Source: an uncultured bacterium (GTDB lineage: Bacteria > Bacteroidota > Bacteroidia > Bacteroidales > Marinifilaceae). From it: a stretch of 13,359 nucleotides of DNA. The position numbers were made by a program, and so were the translations under genes. This document shows positions 6,111 through 13,359 of the stretch, piece by piece. Below the pieces are notes generated by a model. The model searched no databases and had not been told where the DNA came from. It saw nothing but the letters and a program-made list of their open reading frames with translations. Position 1 is the stretch's first letter; the number at the start of each line of letters is the position of its first letter. Location of the stretch: positions 1-13,359 of the forward strand of contig CAJMQA010000064.1 of NCBI GenBank assembly GCA_905215395.1. Reading direction: 5' to 3'.

Positions 6111-7379
6111 ATGACATTTGAGAATTTGAATTTGGTAGAGCCGATTCTGAAGGCTCTGCAACAAGAGGGGTATGAGATGCCTACTCCTATTCAGGAGAAA
6201 GCTATTCCTATCATTTTAGACGGAAAAGATTTATTGGGATGTGCACAGACAGGCACGGGTAAAACTGCAGCTTTTTCTATTCCGATATTGCAAAAATTAT
6301 ATGCAAGAGGGCGGCAGCGTGGAAAACGCATGATAAAGGCTTTGGTATTGACTCCGACCCGGGAGTTGGCCATACAGATTGGTCAGAGCTTTGAAGCTTA
6401 TGGACGCTATACAGGTATCAACCATACTGTAATTTGCGGGGGAGTATCCCAGGTCCTTCAGGTTGAAACTTTACAGAAAGGGGTGGATATTCTGGTGGCA
6501 ACTCCGGGGCGGTTACTCGATTTGGTCAATCAGGGGCTCTTGCATCTGGATGCCTTGGAGTATTTTGTTCTGGATGAAGCTGATCGTATGTTGGATATGG
6601 GATTTATACATGATATTAAACGGATATTGCCATTGCTGCCCAGGAAAAGGCAAACACTTTTCTTTTCGGCAACTATGCCGCAGGAGATAGCGAAGTTGGC
6701 GGATTCTATTCTTTATCGGCCTGAAAAAGTGGCGGTGACCCCTCCTGCGTCAACTGTGGATATGATTGAACAATCCGTGTATCATGTGGAGAAGGCAGAA
6801 AAGAAAAATTTGTTGATAGAGTTGCTGAAAAATGAGGAGATCGGATCTGCACTGGTTTTTTCAAGGACCAAGTACGGTGCGGATAAAATTGCCCGCTTTC
6901 TGAATAAATCAGGAATATCCGCGGAGGCTATTCATGGTGAAAAGTCACAAACAGCCAGACAACGGGCTCTATCGAATTTTAAGGAGCGTAAAATCAGGGT
7001 ACTGGTAGCTACAGACATTGCTGCGCGGGGAATTGATGTAGACGATTTGGCATATGTGTTCAATAATGATCTGCCTGAAGTGCCTGAAACCTATGTGCAC
7101 CGGATTGGACGGACCGGTCGTGCCGGACGGAGCGGGATGGCAGTATCTTTTTGCAGTTCTGAGGAGTTACCTTTATTGAAGGATATACAGAAGCTGATTG
7201 GAAAAGTGATTCCGGTTGTGCGACACGGGTTTGTAACGCAAACGGGAAGGGAAGCTAAAATACAGGTAGAAGAGAAACTGAAAGCCAAAGCGAAAACGAA
7301 TAAAGTTTGGGGTGGTAGCCGGGGTAACGGCGATTTTTGGAGACGTAAAAAACGTAAAGAAGGCACGGGTAATAAGTAA
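6111..7379 (+). CDS. rhlE: DEAD-box ATP-dependent RNA helicase, RhlE type
   Basis: Unwinds or remodels RNA duplexes with ATP; family members act in ribosome assembly, mRNA decay and cold adaptation. Every core motif is present: an N-terminal F and the Q motif (GYEMPTPIQ, about 20-28), motif I AQTGTGKT at 45-52 with K51, Ia PTRELA, Ib TPGR, motif II DEAD at 155-158 (VLDEADRMLDMGF), motif III SAT at 186-188, motif V ATDIAARGID, and motif VI HRIGRTGRAG at 330-339. After the second RecA domain comes a tail of about 50 residues, rich in Lys, Arg and Gly (KAKAKTNKVW, RRKKRKEG), which should give general RNA affinity. The 422-residue length suits the short RhlE group; exact paralogue assignment is less certain. 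It appears monocistronic, with its own promoter and leader hairpin. No clear terminator is seen in the 84 bp before parE. Confidence 0.93.
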   Translation: MTFENLNLVEPILKALQQEGYEMPTPIQEKAIPIILDGKDLLGCAQTGTGKTAAFSIPILQKLYARGRQRGKRMIKALVLTPTRELAIQIGQSFEAYGRYTGINHTVICGGVSQVLQVETLQKGVDILVATPGRLLDLVNQGLLHLDALEYFVLDEADRMLDMGFIHDIKRILPLLPRKRQTLFFSATMPQEIAKLADSILYRPEKVAVTPPASTVDMIEQSVYHVEKAEKKNLLIELLKNEEIGSALVFSRTKYGADKIARFLNKSGISAEAIHGEKSQTARQRALSNFKERKIRVLVATDIAARGIDVDDLAYVFNNDLPEVPETYVHRIGRTGRAGRSGMAVSFCSSEELPLLKDIQKLIGKVIPVVRHGFVTQTGREAKIQVEEKLKAKAKTNKVWGGSRGNGDFWRRKKRKEGTGNK

Positions 7380-7387
7380 ATTTTGAT

Positions 7388-7395
7388 TAATTTTG
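7388..7395 (+). promoter_or_regulatory. Possible -7 element for the parE operon
   Basis: TAATTTTG is a perfect TAnnTTTG match 68 bp before the parE start, but no TTTG-like -33 box is present about 20 bp upstream (the region near 7364-7368 reads CACGG). It could be a weak or activator-dependent promoter, or chance in A+T-rich sequence. Confidence 0.3.
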
Positions 7396-7463
7396 CATGA
7401 TACTGTTTTGGCTTCAGAAATAATACTGCGAAACATATAATAGATTAAATACATATTTGACAG

Positions 7464-9299
7464 ATGGTTGAGAATTATTCGGAGGATTCGATCAGGACGC
7501 TGGACTGGCAGGAACACATTCGTCTTCGTCCTGGTATGTATATCGGTAAACTGGGAGATGGTTCGGCACCGGACGATGGTATTTATATTCTGGTAAAAGA
7601 GGTGGTTGATAATTCTATCGATGAGTTTGCGATGGGGGCAGGGACGGAAATCATAATTACGGTTGAAGATCGTAAAGTGGTGGTCCGGGACTATGGCCGG
7701 GGTATTCCATTGGGGAAGCTGGTAGATGCCTCGTCGAAGATGAATACAGGGGCAAAATACGATTCGGAGGCTTTTAAAAAATCGGTAGGGTTGAATGGAG
7801 TGGGTATTAAAGCAGTCAATGCTCTGTCTGAAAGTTTTGAAATCCAGTCGTTCCGTGACGGGGAGACCAAATATGTCCGTTATAGCCGGGCAAAGATTGT
7901 GGAGGAAAAGGATATCGAACCGACGAAAGAGGCCAATGGTACTCAGGTGACTTTTCTGGCAGATAAGGATATTTTCGGCAATTATCATTTTATTGCTGAA
8001 TATCTGGAAGCTATGGTAAAGAACTATATATTCCTGAATACGGGGTTGACCATTGTATTTAACGGACACAAGTTTTTTTCAAAGAGAGGTTTGTACGATC
8101 TTTTAACAGAGAATATGAACGGGGAAGGTTTGTATCCGATCATACATTTGAAAGGTGAAGATATTGAGATGGCGATGACTCATGGGAGGCAATACGGCGA
8201 GGAATATTATTCGTTTGTCAATGGCCAGCATACAACTCAGGGAGGTACTCACCTGACTGCTTTCCGTGAAGCAATAGCAAAGACGATCCGGGATTTTTAT
8301 AAAAAAGATTTTGATATTTCAGATATCCGGACTTCAGTGATCGGTGCTATTAGTATCAAGGTGCAGGAGCCCGTATTTGAATCTCAGACTAAAACGAAGC
8401 TGGGGTCCAAGGATATAGGTCCGGAAGGTCCGACCGTCCGTAATTTTATTATGGATTTTGTCACCAAAGAGCTTGACAATTATTTGCACCGGAATCCGGA
8501 TACGGCAGAGTTACTGCTGAAAAAAATCGTCGAAACCGAGAAAGAACGGAAGGCGATGTCGGGTATACAGAAAATAGCCCGGGAACGTGCTAAACAGGTC
8601 AGTTTACACAACCGGAAGTTGCGTGATTGCCGGGTGCATTTTAATTCGAATCACGAGCAGAAAATCGAATCTTCTATTTTTATTACTGAGGGGGATTCTG
8701 CCAGTGGCTCCATAACTAAGTCCAGGGATGTAAATACCCAGGCTGTGTTCAGTCTGAGAGGTAAACCTTTGAATTCTTATGGCCTGACTAAAAAAGTTGT
8801 TTATGAAAATGAAGAGTTCAATCTTTTACAGGCAGCTTTGAACATAGAGAATGGCTTGGAAGATTTGCGTTATAATAATGTAATTATTGCAACGGATGCC
8901 GATGTGGATGGGATGCATATCCGTTTGTTATTGCTGACTTTCTTTTTGCAGTTCTTTCCTGATCTGGTCAGGGGCGGGCATGTGTATATATTGCAGACTC
9001 CTTTGTTCCGGGTAAGAAATAAAAAAGAAACCCGTTACTGTTATACAGATGCAGAAAGGGAAAATGCCATACAGAAATTGGGACCGAAACCTGAAATCAC
9101 AAGGTTTAAAGGTTTGGGTGAGATTTCTCCGAATGAGTTTGTCCACTTTATCGGTAAAGATATCCGTCTGGAACCGGTTCGGATTTCAAAAGGGGATTCG
9201 ATCGCTGAGGTACTGAATTATTATATGGGTAAAAATACTCCGGAGCGTCAGGATTTTATCATTGACAATTTGTACATTGAAAAGGATGAACTGAGATAA
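7464..9299 (+). CDS. parE: DNA topoisomerase IV subunit B (type IIA, ATPase subunit)
   Basis: The ATPase/TOPRIM subunit of topoisomerase IV, which pairs with ParC to unlink daughter chromosomes. GHKL ATPase motifs: RPGMYIG at 22-28, catalytic E46 and Mg-binding N50 in EVVDNSIDE, GRGIP, and GVGIKAVNALS. The transducer loop ESQTKTKLG carries the conserved QTK lysine. TOPRIM metal and acid residues are E409 (EGDSASG), D478 and D480 (DADVDG), followed by PLFRV and RFKGLGE. EGDSAS and DADVDGMH, where most GyrB proteins have EGDSAGG and DADVDGAH, agree with the second, ParE-like paralogue of Bacteroidales as I recall it. At 611 residues it lacks the long GyrB insert of Proteobacteria and is complete. 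parC starts 11 bp after its stop, so the two subunits are clearly co-expressed. Gyrase B is the alternative, but the partner without a GyrA box argues for topoisomerase IV. Confidence 0.93.
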   Translation: MVENYSEDSIRTLDWQEHIRLRPGMYIGKLGDGSAPDDGIYILVKEVVDNSIDEFAMGAGTEIIITVEDRKVVVRDYGRGIPLGKLVDASSKMNTGAKYDSEAFKKSVGLNGVGIKAVNALSESFEIQSFRDGETKYVRYSRAKIVEEKDIEPTKEANGTQVTFLADKDIFGNYHFIAEYLEAMVKNYIFLNTGLTIVFNGHKFFSKRGLYDLLTENMNGEGLYPIIHLKGEDIEMAMTHGRQYGEEYYSFVNGQHTTQGGTHLTAFREAIAKTIRDFYKKDFDISDIRTSVIGAISIKVQEPVFESQTKTKLGSKDIGPEGPTVRNFIMDFVTKELDNYLHRNPDTAELLLKKIVETEKERKAMSGIQKIARERAKQVSLHNRKLRDCRVHFNSNHEQKIESSIFITEGDSASGSITKSRDVNTQAVFSLRGKPLNSYGLTKKVVYENEEFNLLQAALNIENGLEDLRYNNVIIATDADVDGMHIRLLLLTFFLQFFPDLVRGGHVYILQTPLFRVRNKKETRYCYTDAERENAIQKLGPKPEITRFKGLGEISPNEFVHFIGKDIRLEPVRISKGDSIAEVLNYYMGKNTPERQDFIIDNLYIEKDELR

Positions 9300-9310
9300 T
9301 AATTAAATAT

Positions 9311-12070
9311 ATGGCAGAAGATATCATAGATATTGATTTGAATCTGGAGGGGGGGAAAAGAGAGGAAAATAAAGAGGAAAAAGTGCAGTCGGTATTTGGA
9401 CCGGATACCCGGATGACAGGACAGGAACCGGTCATGGATGAAGATGAGGATGAACCGCAACTGGTAATGGATAATTCCGGGGAAGAAAATGGTCGGATCC
9501 GTTCCATTCAACATCTGAGCGGAATGTATCAGAAATGGTTTCTGGATTATGCCTCTTATGTGATACTGGAACGTGCTGTTCCGTATGTAAATGATGGATT
9601 GAAGCCTGTTCAGCGAAGGATTCTGCACTCTATGAAAGAGATGGATGACGGGCGTTATAATAAAGTTGCCAATATCATAGGGAATACGATGAAATATCAT
9701 CCCCACGGAGATGCTTCTATCGGGGATGCTCTGGTGCAACTGGGACAGAAAGAGTTACTGGTTGATTGTCAGGGGAATTGGGGGAATATACTTACCGGAG
9801 ATGATGCGGCAGCTCCCCGTTATATTGAGGCCAGATTATCGAAATTCGCTCTGGATGTGGTGTTTAATCCGAAAACGACCAATTGGAAACCTTCTTATGA
9901 CGGGCGTAATAAGGAACCGATCACTTTACCGGTAAAATTCCCGCTATTGCTGGCTCAGGGAGTAGAAGGAATCGCTGTTGGGTTGGCTTCAAAGATATTG
10001 CCTCACAATTTTAATGAACTGATTGATGCCTGTATTGCACATCTGAAACATGAGGATTTTGTACTTTATCCTGATTTTCCCACCGGAGGGATGATAGATG
10101 TGGGGAAATATAGTGACGGGATGCGGGGAGGAAATGTTAAAATCCGGGCCCGGATTGAAAAGGATAATAACAATAAGATATTGAAGATTACCGAAATACC
10201 ATTCGGACGTACGACCTCTACTTTGATAGATAGTATTATAAAGGCAAATGATAAGGGAAAAATTAAAATCAAGAAAATTGATGATAATACGGCCCGGGAT
10301 GTGGAAATTCTGATTTATCTGGCTCCGGGGGTTTCTTCGGATAAAACGATAGATGCCTTGTATGCTTTTACAGATTGTGAATTGTCATTGTCACCGAATT
10401 CTTGTGTGATTGAGAATGACAAACCTTGTTTTATGCCTGTTTCGGAAATTCTCCGAAGATCTGCTGACGATACAGTGGCACTTTTGAAGCTGGAATTGGA
10501 AATCCGGTTGAAGGAATTACTGGAAGAGTTACATTTTGTTTCTTTGGAAAGAATCTTTATTGAAGAGCGAATCTATAAGGATAAGGAATTTGAGGAAGGT
10601 GAGACGTTGGAAGCGGTAATTGCTCATGTACATAAGCGTTTGCAACCTTTTTTGCCCAAATTATACCGTGCAGTAACAGATGATGATGTGAAACGTCTGC
10701 TTGAAATTAAGATGAAGCGTATTCTAAGGTTCAGTTCCGAAGAAGCCGATCGGTATATACAGGGATTAGAGAGTGAAATAACAGAGGTTAAAAATAATAT
10801 AGAGCATATTATTCCTTATTCTATTGCCTATTACGAACGGATTAAGGCAAAATACGGGAAAGGCAGGGAGAGGAAGACAGAAATCCGGAATTTTGAGAAT
10901 ATTGAAGCTGCAAAGGTGGTTATTGCCAATGAAAAATTGTATATCAACCGGGAAGAGGGGTTTGTCGGTACTGCATTGAAAAAAGATGAGTTCATCTGCG
11001 ATTGTTCAGATCTGGATGAGATTATTATTTTTCGGAAAGACGGAAGTTATTATGTCACCAAGGTGGCAGATAAGATTTTTGTCGGCAAAGATGTGCTATA
11101 CGTGAATGTGTTCAAGAAAAACGATAAACGGACGATCTACAATGTCGTATACCGGGACGGGAAATACGGGGTTTGCTATGTAAAACGGTTTAATGTTACG
11201 GGAGTAACCCGGGATAAAAATTATAACCTGACCAAAGGTACTACTGGTTCTAAGGTGCTTTATTTTTCTGCCAATTCGAATGGAGAAGCAGAAGTGATAA
11301 AGGTATGTCTGAAGCCTAAACCCAATATTAAGAAATTGGTATTTGAGTATGATTTTGCTGATTTGGCTATAAAAGGGCGTGATTCGCAGGGAAATACGCT
11401 ATCAAAGAGCGATATTCACAAGATCAGTGTTGTACAAAAAGGAGTTTCAACTCTGGGAGGCCGGAAAATCTGGATGGATGAGGATGTTTTGCGTCTGAAT
11501 ACAGATAATCGTGGTAAATATCTGGGCGAATTCCAGGGAGAAGACCGGATTTTGGTCGTTAATAAAAATGGGACTTATTATACTTCTGATTTCGATCTAA
11601 GTAATCACTATGATGATGGGTATCTGCTGTTTGAGAAATTTGAGGCGGAGAAAGTTTGGTCGGCTGTATTCTTTGATGCAGAACAGAACTACTATTATCT
11701 GAAACGCTTCCGTTTTGAAGAGTCTTCAAAATTGAATTCTTTTATCGGGGATAATGAAGGTTCGCGTCTGGTTTGCCTGAGCAGTGAGCGTCATCCGCGG
11801 TTTGAAGTCCTTTTCGGAGGCCGTTACGAGGCACGTCCGGCCGAAGTGATTGTTGCAGATGATTTTATTGGTGAGAAATCATTTAAAGCCCGTGGAAAAC
11901 GAATCACTACTTTTGAAGTGAAAGCTATCAGTGAGATTGAACCTTTGGTAAAGGAAGAAGATGAGAATATAAATCAGGAGGTGGAGTTTGAAGTTACCAA
12001 TCCGGAAGAGATTGCCGCGGAAGAACAGATGAAATTGGATTTCGATCAGACAAGTTTTATGTCCGAATGA
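9311..12070 (+). CDS. parC: DNA topoisomerase IV subunit A (breakage-reunion subunit)
   Basis: The DNA-cleaving partner of ParE. The catalytic tyrosine is Y171 in AAPRYIEARLS. The winged-helix region before it has HPHGDASIGDAL, the segment where quinolone-resistance changes occur in other bacteria. The breakage-reunion, tower and coiled-coil region runs to about residue 520, then a beta-pinwheel DNA-wrapping domain to about 860. No QRRGGKG-like GyrA box is visible, supporting topoisomerase IV over gyrase. At 919 residues it is longer than E. coli ParC (752). Much of the extra is an acidic, probably disordered N-terminus of about 60 residues (DEDEDEPQ) and an acidic tail of about 35 residues (EEDENINQEVEFE). 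The first ATG, 11 bp after parE, is preferred; M35 is an alternative that would remove half of the acidic extension. It runs into aroK after 10 bp. Confidence 0.93.
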   Translation: MAEDIIDIDLNLEGGKREENKEEKVQSVFGPDTRMTGQEPVMDEDEDEPQLVMDNSGEENGRIRSIQHLSGMYQKWFLDYASYVILERAVPYVNDGLKPVQRRILHSMKEMDDGRYNKVANIIGNTMKYHPHGDASIGDALVQLGQKELLVDCQGNWGNILTGDDAAAPRYIEARLSKFALDVVFNPKTTNWKPSYDGRNKEPITLPVKFPLLLAQGVEGIAVGLASKILPHNFNELIDACIAHLKHEDFVLYPDFPTGGMIDVGKYSDGMRGGNVKIRARIEKDNNNKILKITEIPFGRTTSTLIDSIIKANDKGKIKIKKIDDNTARDVEILIYLAPGVSSDKTIDALYAFTDCELSLSPNSCVIENDKPCFMPVSEILRRSADDTVALLKLELEIRLKELLEELHFVSLERIFIEERIYKDKEFEEGETLEAVIAHVHKRLQPFLPKLYRAVTDDDVKRLLEIKMKRILRFSSEEADRYIQGLESEITEVKNNIEHIIPYSIAYYERIKAKYGKGRERKTEIRNFENIEAAKVVIANEKLYINREEGFVGTALKKDEFICDCSDLDEIIIFRKDGSYYVTKVADKIFVGKDVLYVNVFKKNDKRTIYNVVYRDGKYGVCYVKRFNVTGVTRDKNYNLTKGTTGSKVLYFSANSNGEAEVIKVCLKPKPNIKKLVFEYDFADLAIKGRDSQGNTLSKSDIHKISVVQKGVSTLGGRKIWMDEDVLRLNTDNRGKYLGEFQGEDRILVVNKNGTYYTSDFDLSNHYDDGYLLFEKFEAEKVWSAVFFDAEQNYYYLKRFRFEESSKLNSFIGDNEGSRLVCLSSERHPRFEVLFGGRYEARPAEVIVADDFIGEKSFKARGKRITTFEVKAISEIEPLVKEEDENINQEVEFEVTNPEEIAAEEQMKLDFDQTSFMSE

Positions 12071-12080
12071 TGTTCTGGCT

Positions 12081-12539
12081 ATGAAGTATTTTTTAGTCGG
12101 TTATATGGCTTGTGGTAAGACCCGGCGGGGCAAACGGATAGCTGAAGAGCTGGGAATCCGCTTTATTGATCTGGATGCTTATATTGTAGAGAGGGAACGT
12201 CGTTCTATCCCGGAAATATTCGCTACTCAAGGAGAGGAAGGATTCCGTAACCTGGAAACCCGTTATTTGAGAGAGGTATGTGAATTGTATGAGGAGTTTG
12301 TACTTTCGACTGGAGGAGGGACTCCTTGTTTTAATGCCAATATGGAATATATGAATTCACAAGGACAAACTCTTTTTTTGAATACGGATGTTGAGGTGAT
12401 TGTGGAGCGTTTGATTCACGGAAAACAGAAGCGTCCGATTGTCAACAAGCTGAAAGATGAGGAAATATACGATTTTGTTGTCAGGCATTTGCAGGAAAGA
12501 CTACCTTTTTACCGGCAAGCGAAAGAAGAGATCAGGTGA
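12081..12539 (+). CDS. aroK: Shikimate kinase, C-terminally short
   Basis: Phosphorylates shikimate at the 3-hydroxyl using ATP, the fifth step of the chorismate pathway. The P-loop GYMACGKT (7-14) satisfies GxxxxGKT but is followed by Arg-Arg where the family usually has Thr and a hydrophobic residue. Substrate and Mg residues can be placed against the Mycobacterium enzyme: D30 and D32 (FIDLD), R56 (GFRNLE), G78-G80 (STGGG), R118 (KQKRP) and R140 (ERLPFY). The protein stops at residue 152, eight residues after FY; family members usually have about 170-180, with a further strand and helix near the adenine site. No other frame in the 31 bp before the next gene could restore these, so the short end looks real rather than a simple frameshift. 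It lies 10 bp after parC, an order I recall from other Bacteroidales. Activity is likely but not assured. Confidence 0.88.
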   Translation: MKYFLVGYMACGKTRRGKRIAEELGIRFIDLDAYIVERERRSIPEIFATQGEEGFRNLETRYLREVCELYEEFVLSTGGGTPCFNANMEYMNSQGQTLFLNTDVEVIVERLIHGKQKRPIVNKLKDEEIYDFVVRHLQERLPFYRQAKEEIR

Positions 12540-12570
12540 GATGTGGCTCACTACTTAAAATGATTATACC

Positions 12571-13164
12571 ATGAGAAAAACGATTTTGATTTTTATTGCA
12601 TTTATTTTAACTGTTATGACAATTGGCTGTAGTTCAGAAAAGAAAGAGGGGCAGTTTCAGACCCAGGATGCTATGGAAAATATTTTAGCCCGGAAAAGTG
12701 TCCGGAAATACTTGCCCAGACCTGTAGAAAAAGAGAAACTGGAATTGTTGCTGAAGGCGGGAATGGCAGCTCCCAGTGGTAAAGATGTCCGTCCCTGGTC
12801 GTTTATTGTTGTTGATGACAGGGCTGTATTAGATTCTATGGCTGCAGTTTTACCTTATGCAAAAATGTTGAAAGAAGCTCCTATGGCTATAGTTGTGTGT
12901 GGAGACTCTACTCAGTCGTCCTATTGGTATCTGGATTGTTCAGCAGCTACCCAGAATATATTGCTGGCAGCGGAGGCTCTGGGCTTGGGAGCGGTTTGGA
13001 CGGCGACCTATCCTTATCCGGAACGGATGGACGTGGTAAAAAAATACACTGGTATCCCGGATGAAATTAATTCACTCTGTGTGATTCCCGTTGGTTATCC
13101 GGCCATGCCTCATAGCCCGAAAGACAAATGGAATCCGGCCAGAATCCATTACAATAAATGGTGA
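12571..13164 (+). CDS. Nitroreductase-family lipoprotein
   Basis: A 197-residue protein with a lipoprotein signal: basic MRK, a hydrophobic stretch (ILIFIAFILTVM), then the lipobox TIGC with C20 as the lipidated residue. The sequence CSSEKKEG after the cysteine is not clearly the acidic surface-export signal of Bacteroidota lipoproteins, so a periplasm-facing location is more likely. The rest is a compact FMN-dependent nitroreductase domain: RKSVRKY at 41-47 and AAPSGKDVRPW at 66-76 for flavin phosphate and ring contacts, and LGLGAVWTATYP for the C-terminal flavin/dimer segment. Family members reduce nitro compounds, quinones or related electrophiles with NAD(P)H; the substrate here is unknown. 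Its exported location is unusual, because NAD(P)H is cytoplasmic, so an alternative donor may be used. It starts 31 bp after aroK, so it may be the last gene of the topoisomerase IV operon. Confidence 0.88.
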   Translation: MRKTILIFIAFILTVMTIGCSSEKKEGQFQTQDAMENILARKSVRKYLPRPVEKEKLELLLKAGMAAPSGKDVRPWSFIVVDDRAVLDSMAAVLPYAKMLKEAPMAIVVCGDSTQSSYWYLDCSAATQNILLAAEALGLGAVWTATYPYPERMDVVKKYTGIPDEINSLCVIPVGYPAMPHSPKDKWNPARIHYNKW

Positions 13165-13189
13165 TTTAAATAAAAAGTAGATTTAATTT

Positions 13190-13359
13190 GTCCGGTTCCG
13201 GGGATAAAACTGTCGGACCCAGGACGCTTCGTGACGGTCGTGTAAGTTTTTCTCTCATTATCGCGGGAACTCGGACTTCGTCCTCAGACACTCCGCGATG
13301 GACATTCAGAAAAACTAACACAGACACTCGTCCTCAGCGTTTTTATGGTCCTCTCAGCT
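13190..13359. repeat. Structured non-coding repeat-like region, continuing past the window
   Basis: This G+C-richer stretch follows a short A+T-rich spacer after the nitroreductase stop. Its main feature is a nested inverted repeat. The outer arms are 13240-13253 and 13308-13321 (13 of 14 bases pair), the inner arms 13260-13266 (ATCGCGG) and 13293-13299 (CCGCGAT), and at the tip 13273-13276 (GGAC) pairs with 13280-13283 (GTCC). A 5-bp pair, GTCCG 13190-13194 with CGGAC 13214-13218, precedes it. Short direct repeats are also present: CGTCCTCAG at 13279-13287 and 13329-13337, and CAGACACTC at 13285-13293 and 13321-13329. I recognise no RNA family and no protein gene here. It could be a dispersed palindromic repeat, a structured RNA, or the edge of a mobile element. 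Confidence 0.55.

Noticed and set aside
7452..7459. CATATTTG as a -7 element for parE.
   Set aside because: It ends only 4 bp before the ATG, which would make the transcript leaderless, and it has no -33 partner.
7173..8069. Long open frame on the minus strand (298 codons).
   Set aside because: It lies opposite the 3' end of the DEAD-box helicase gene and the 5' part of parE, both with intact motifs, and its translation has no recognisable domain.
13166..13333. Open minus-strand frame of 55 codons through the 3' structured region, with an internal ATG giving 30 residues ending LNLLFI.
   Set aside because: Its openness can be explained by the inverted-repeat sequence; there is no promoter, no domain, and the start would lie inside the hairpin. 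Kept only as part of the repeat finding.
1..13359. CRISPR array, tRNA or rRNA genes, insertion sequence or prophage genes.
   Set aside because: No regularly spaced repeats, tRNA cloverleaf, rRNA sequence, transposase or integrase motif was seen on either strand.

Overview
This is a Bacteroidota chromosomal window, most likely order Bacteroidales. Three things point there: several promoters fit the Bacteroides-type pattern (TTTG-like -33 element, about 20 bp, TAnnTTTG -7 element) with weak or absent Shine-Dalgarno sites; the first gene is a C-terminal fragment of a TPR/OmpA-like envelope protein family I know from Bacteroides relatives; and an outer-membrane-type protein has the TPR / PD40 / OmpA layout typical of Bacteroidota. 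The ParE-ParC pair and the lipoprotein nitroreductase also look like Bacteroidales versions. The genus cannot be fixed from sequence alone; an Odoribacter/Butyricimonas-like organism is a guess. All ten recognised protein genes lie on the + strand. I see no rRNA, tRNA, CRISPR array, transposase or prophage gene.

Layout. (1) 1-1115: 3' part of a TPR/OmpA-like envelope protein, closed by a strong intrinsic terminator. (2) 1116-3376: a 223-bp regulatory region with a perfect 15-bp palindrome over a possible promoter, then a divergent KamA-family radical SAM enzyme and a rubrerythrin, closed by a second terminator. This looks like a two-gene unit joining an oxygen-sensitive enzyme to a peroxide-scavenging protein. 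(3) 3377-6037: a good promoter, a secreted TPR-PD40-OmpA protein resembling PorE of type IX secretion, and a stand-alone biotin-protein ligase. (4) 6033-7379: a very good promoter overlapping the end of birA, a short leader with a GC-rich hairpin, and an RhlE-type DEAD-box RNA helicase. (5) 7464-13164: a tightly packed run of topoisomerase IV subunits B and A, a shortened shikimate kinase and a nitroreductase-family lipoprotein (gaps of 11, 10 and 31 bp), probably one operon. (6) 13165-13359: non-coding sequence holding a large nested inverted repeat and permuted short direct repeats, possibly a dispersed element or structured RNA that continues past the window.

Most of the window is conserved housekeeping and envelope sequence. 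I did not find an unmistakable new multi-gene system. The points most worth following are the KamA-like enzyme with a changed substrate pocket and its palindromic operator next to rubrerythrin, the structured repeat at the 3' end, the shikimate kinase that lacks the usual C-terminus, and the hairpin leader of the RNA helicase.
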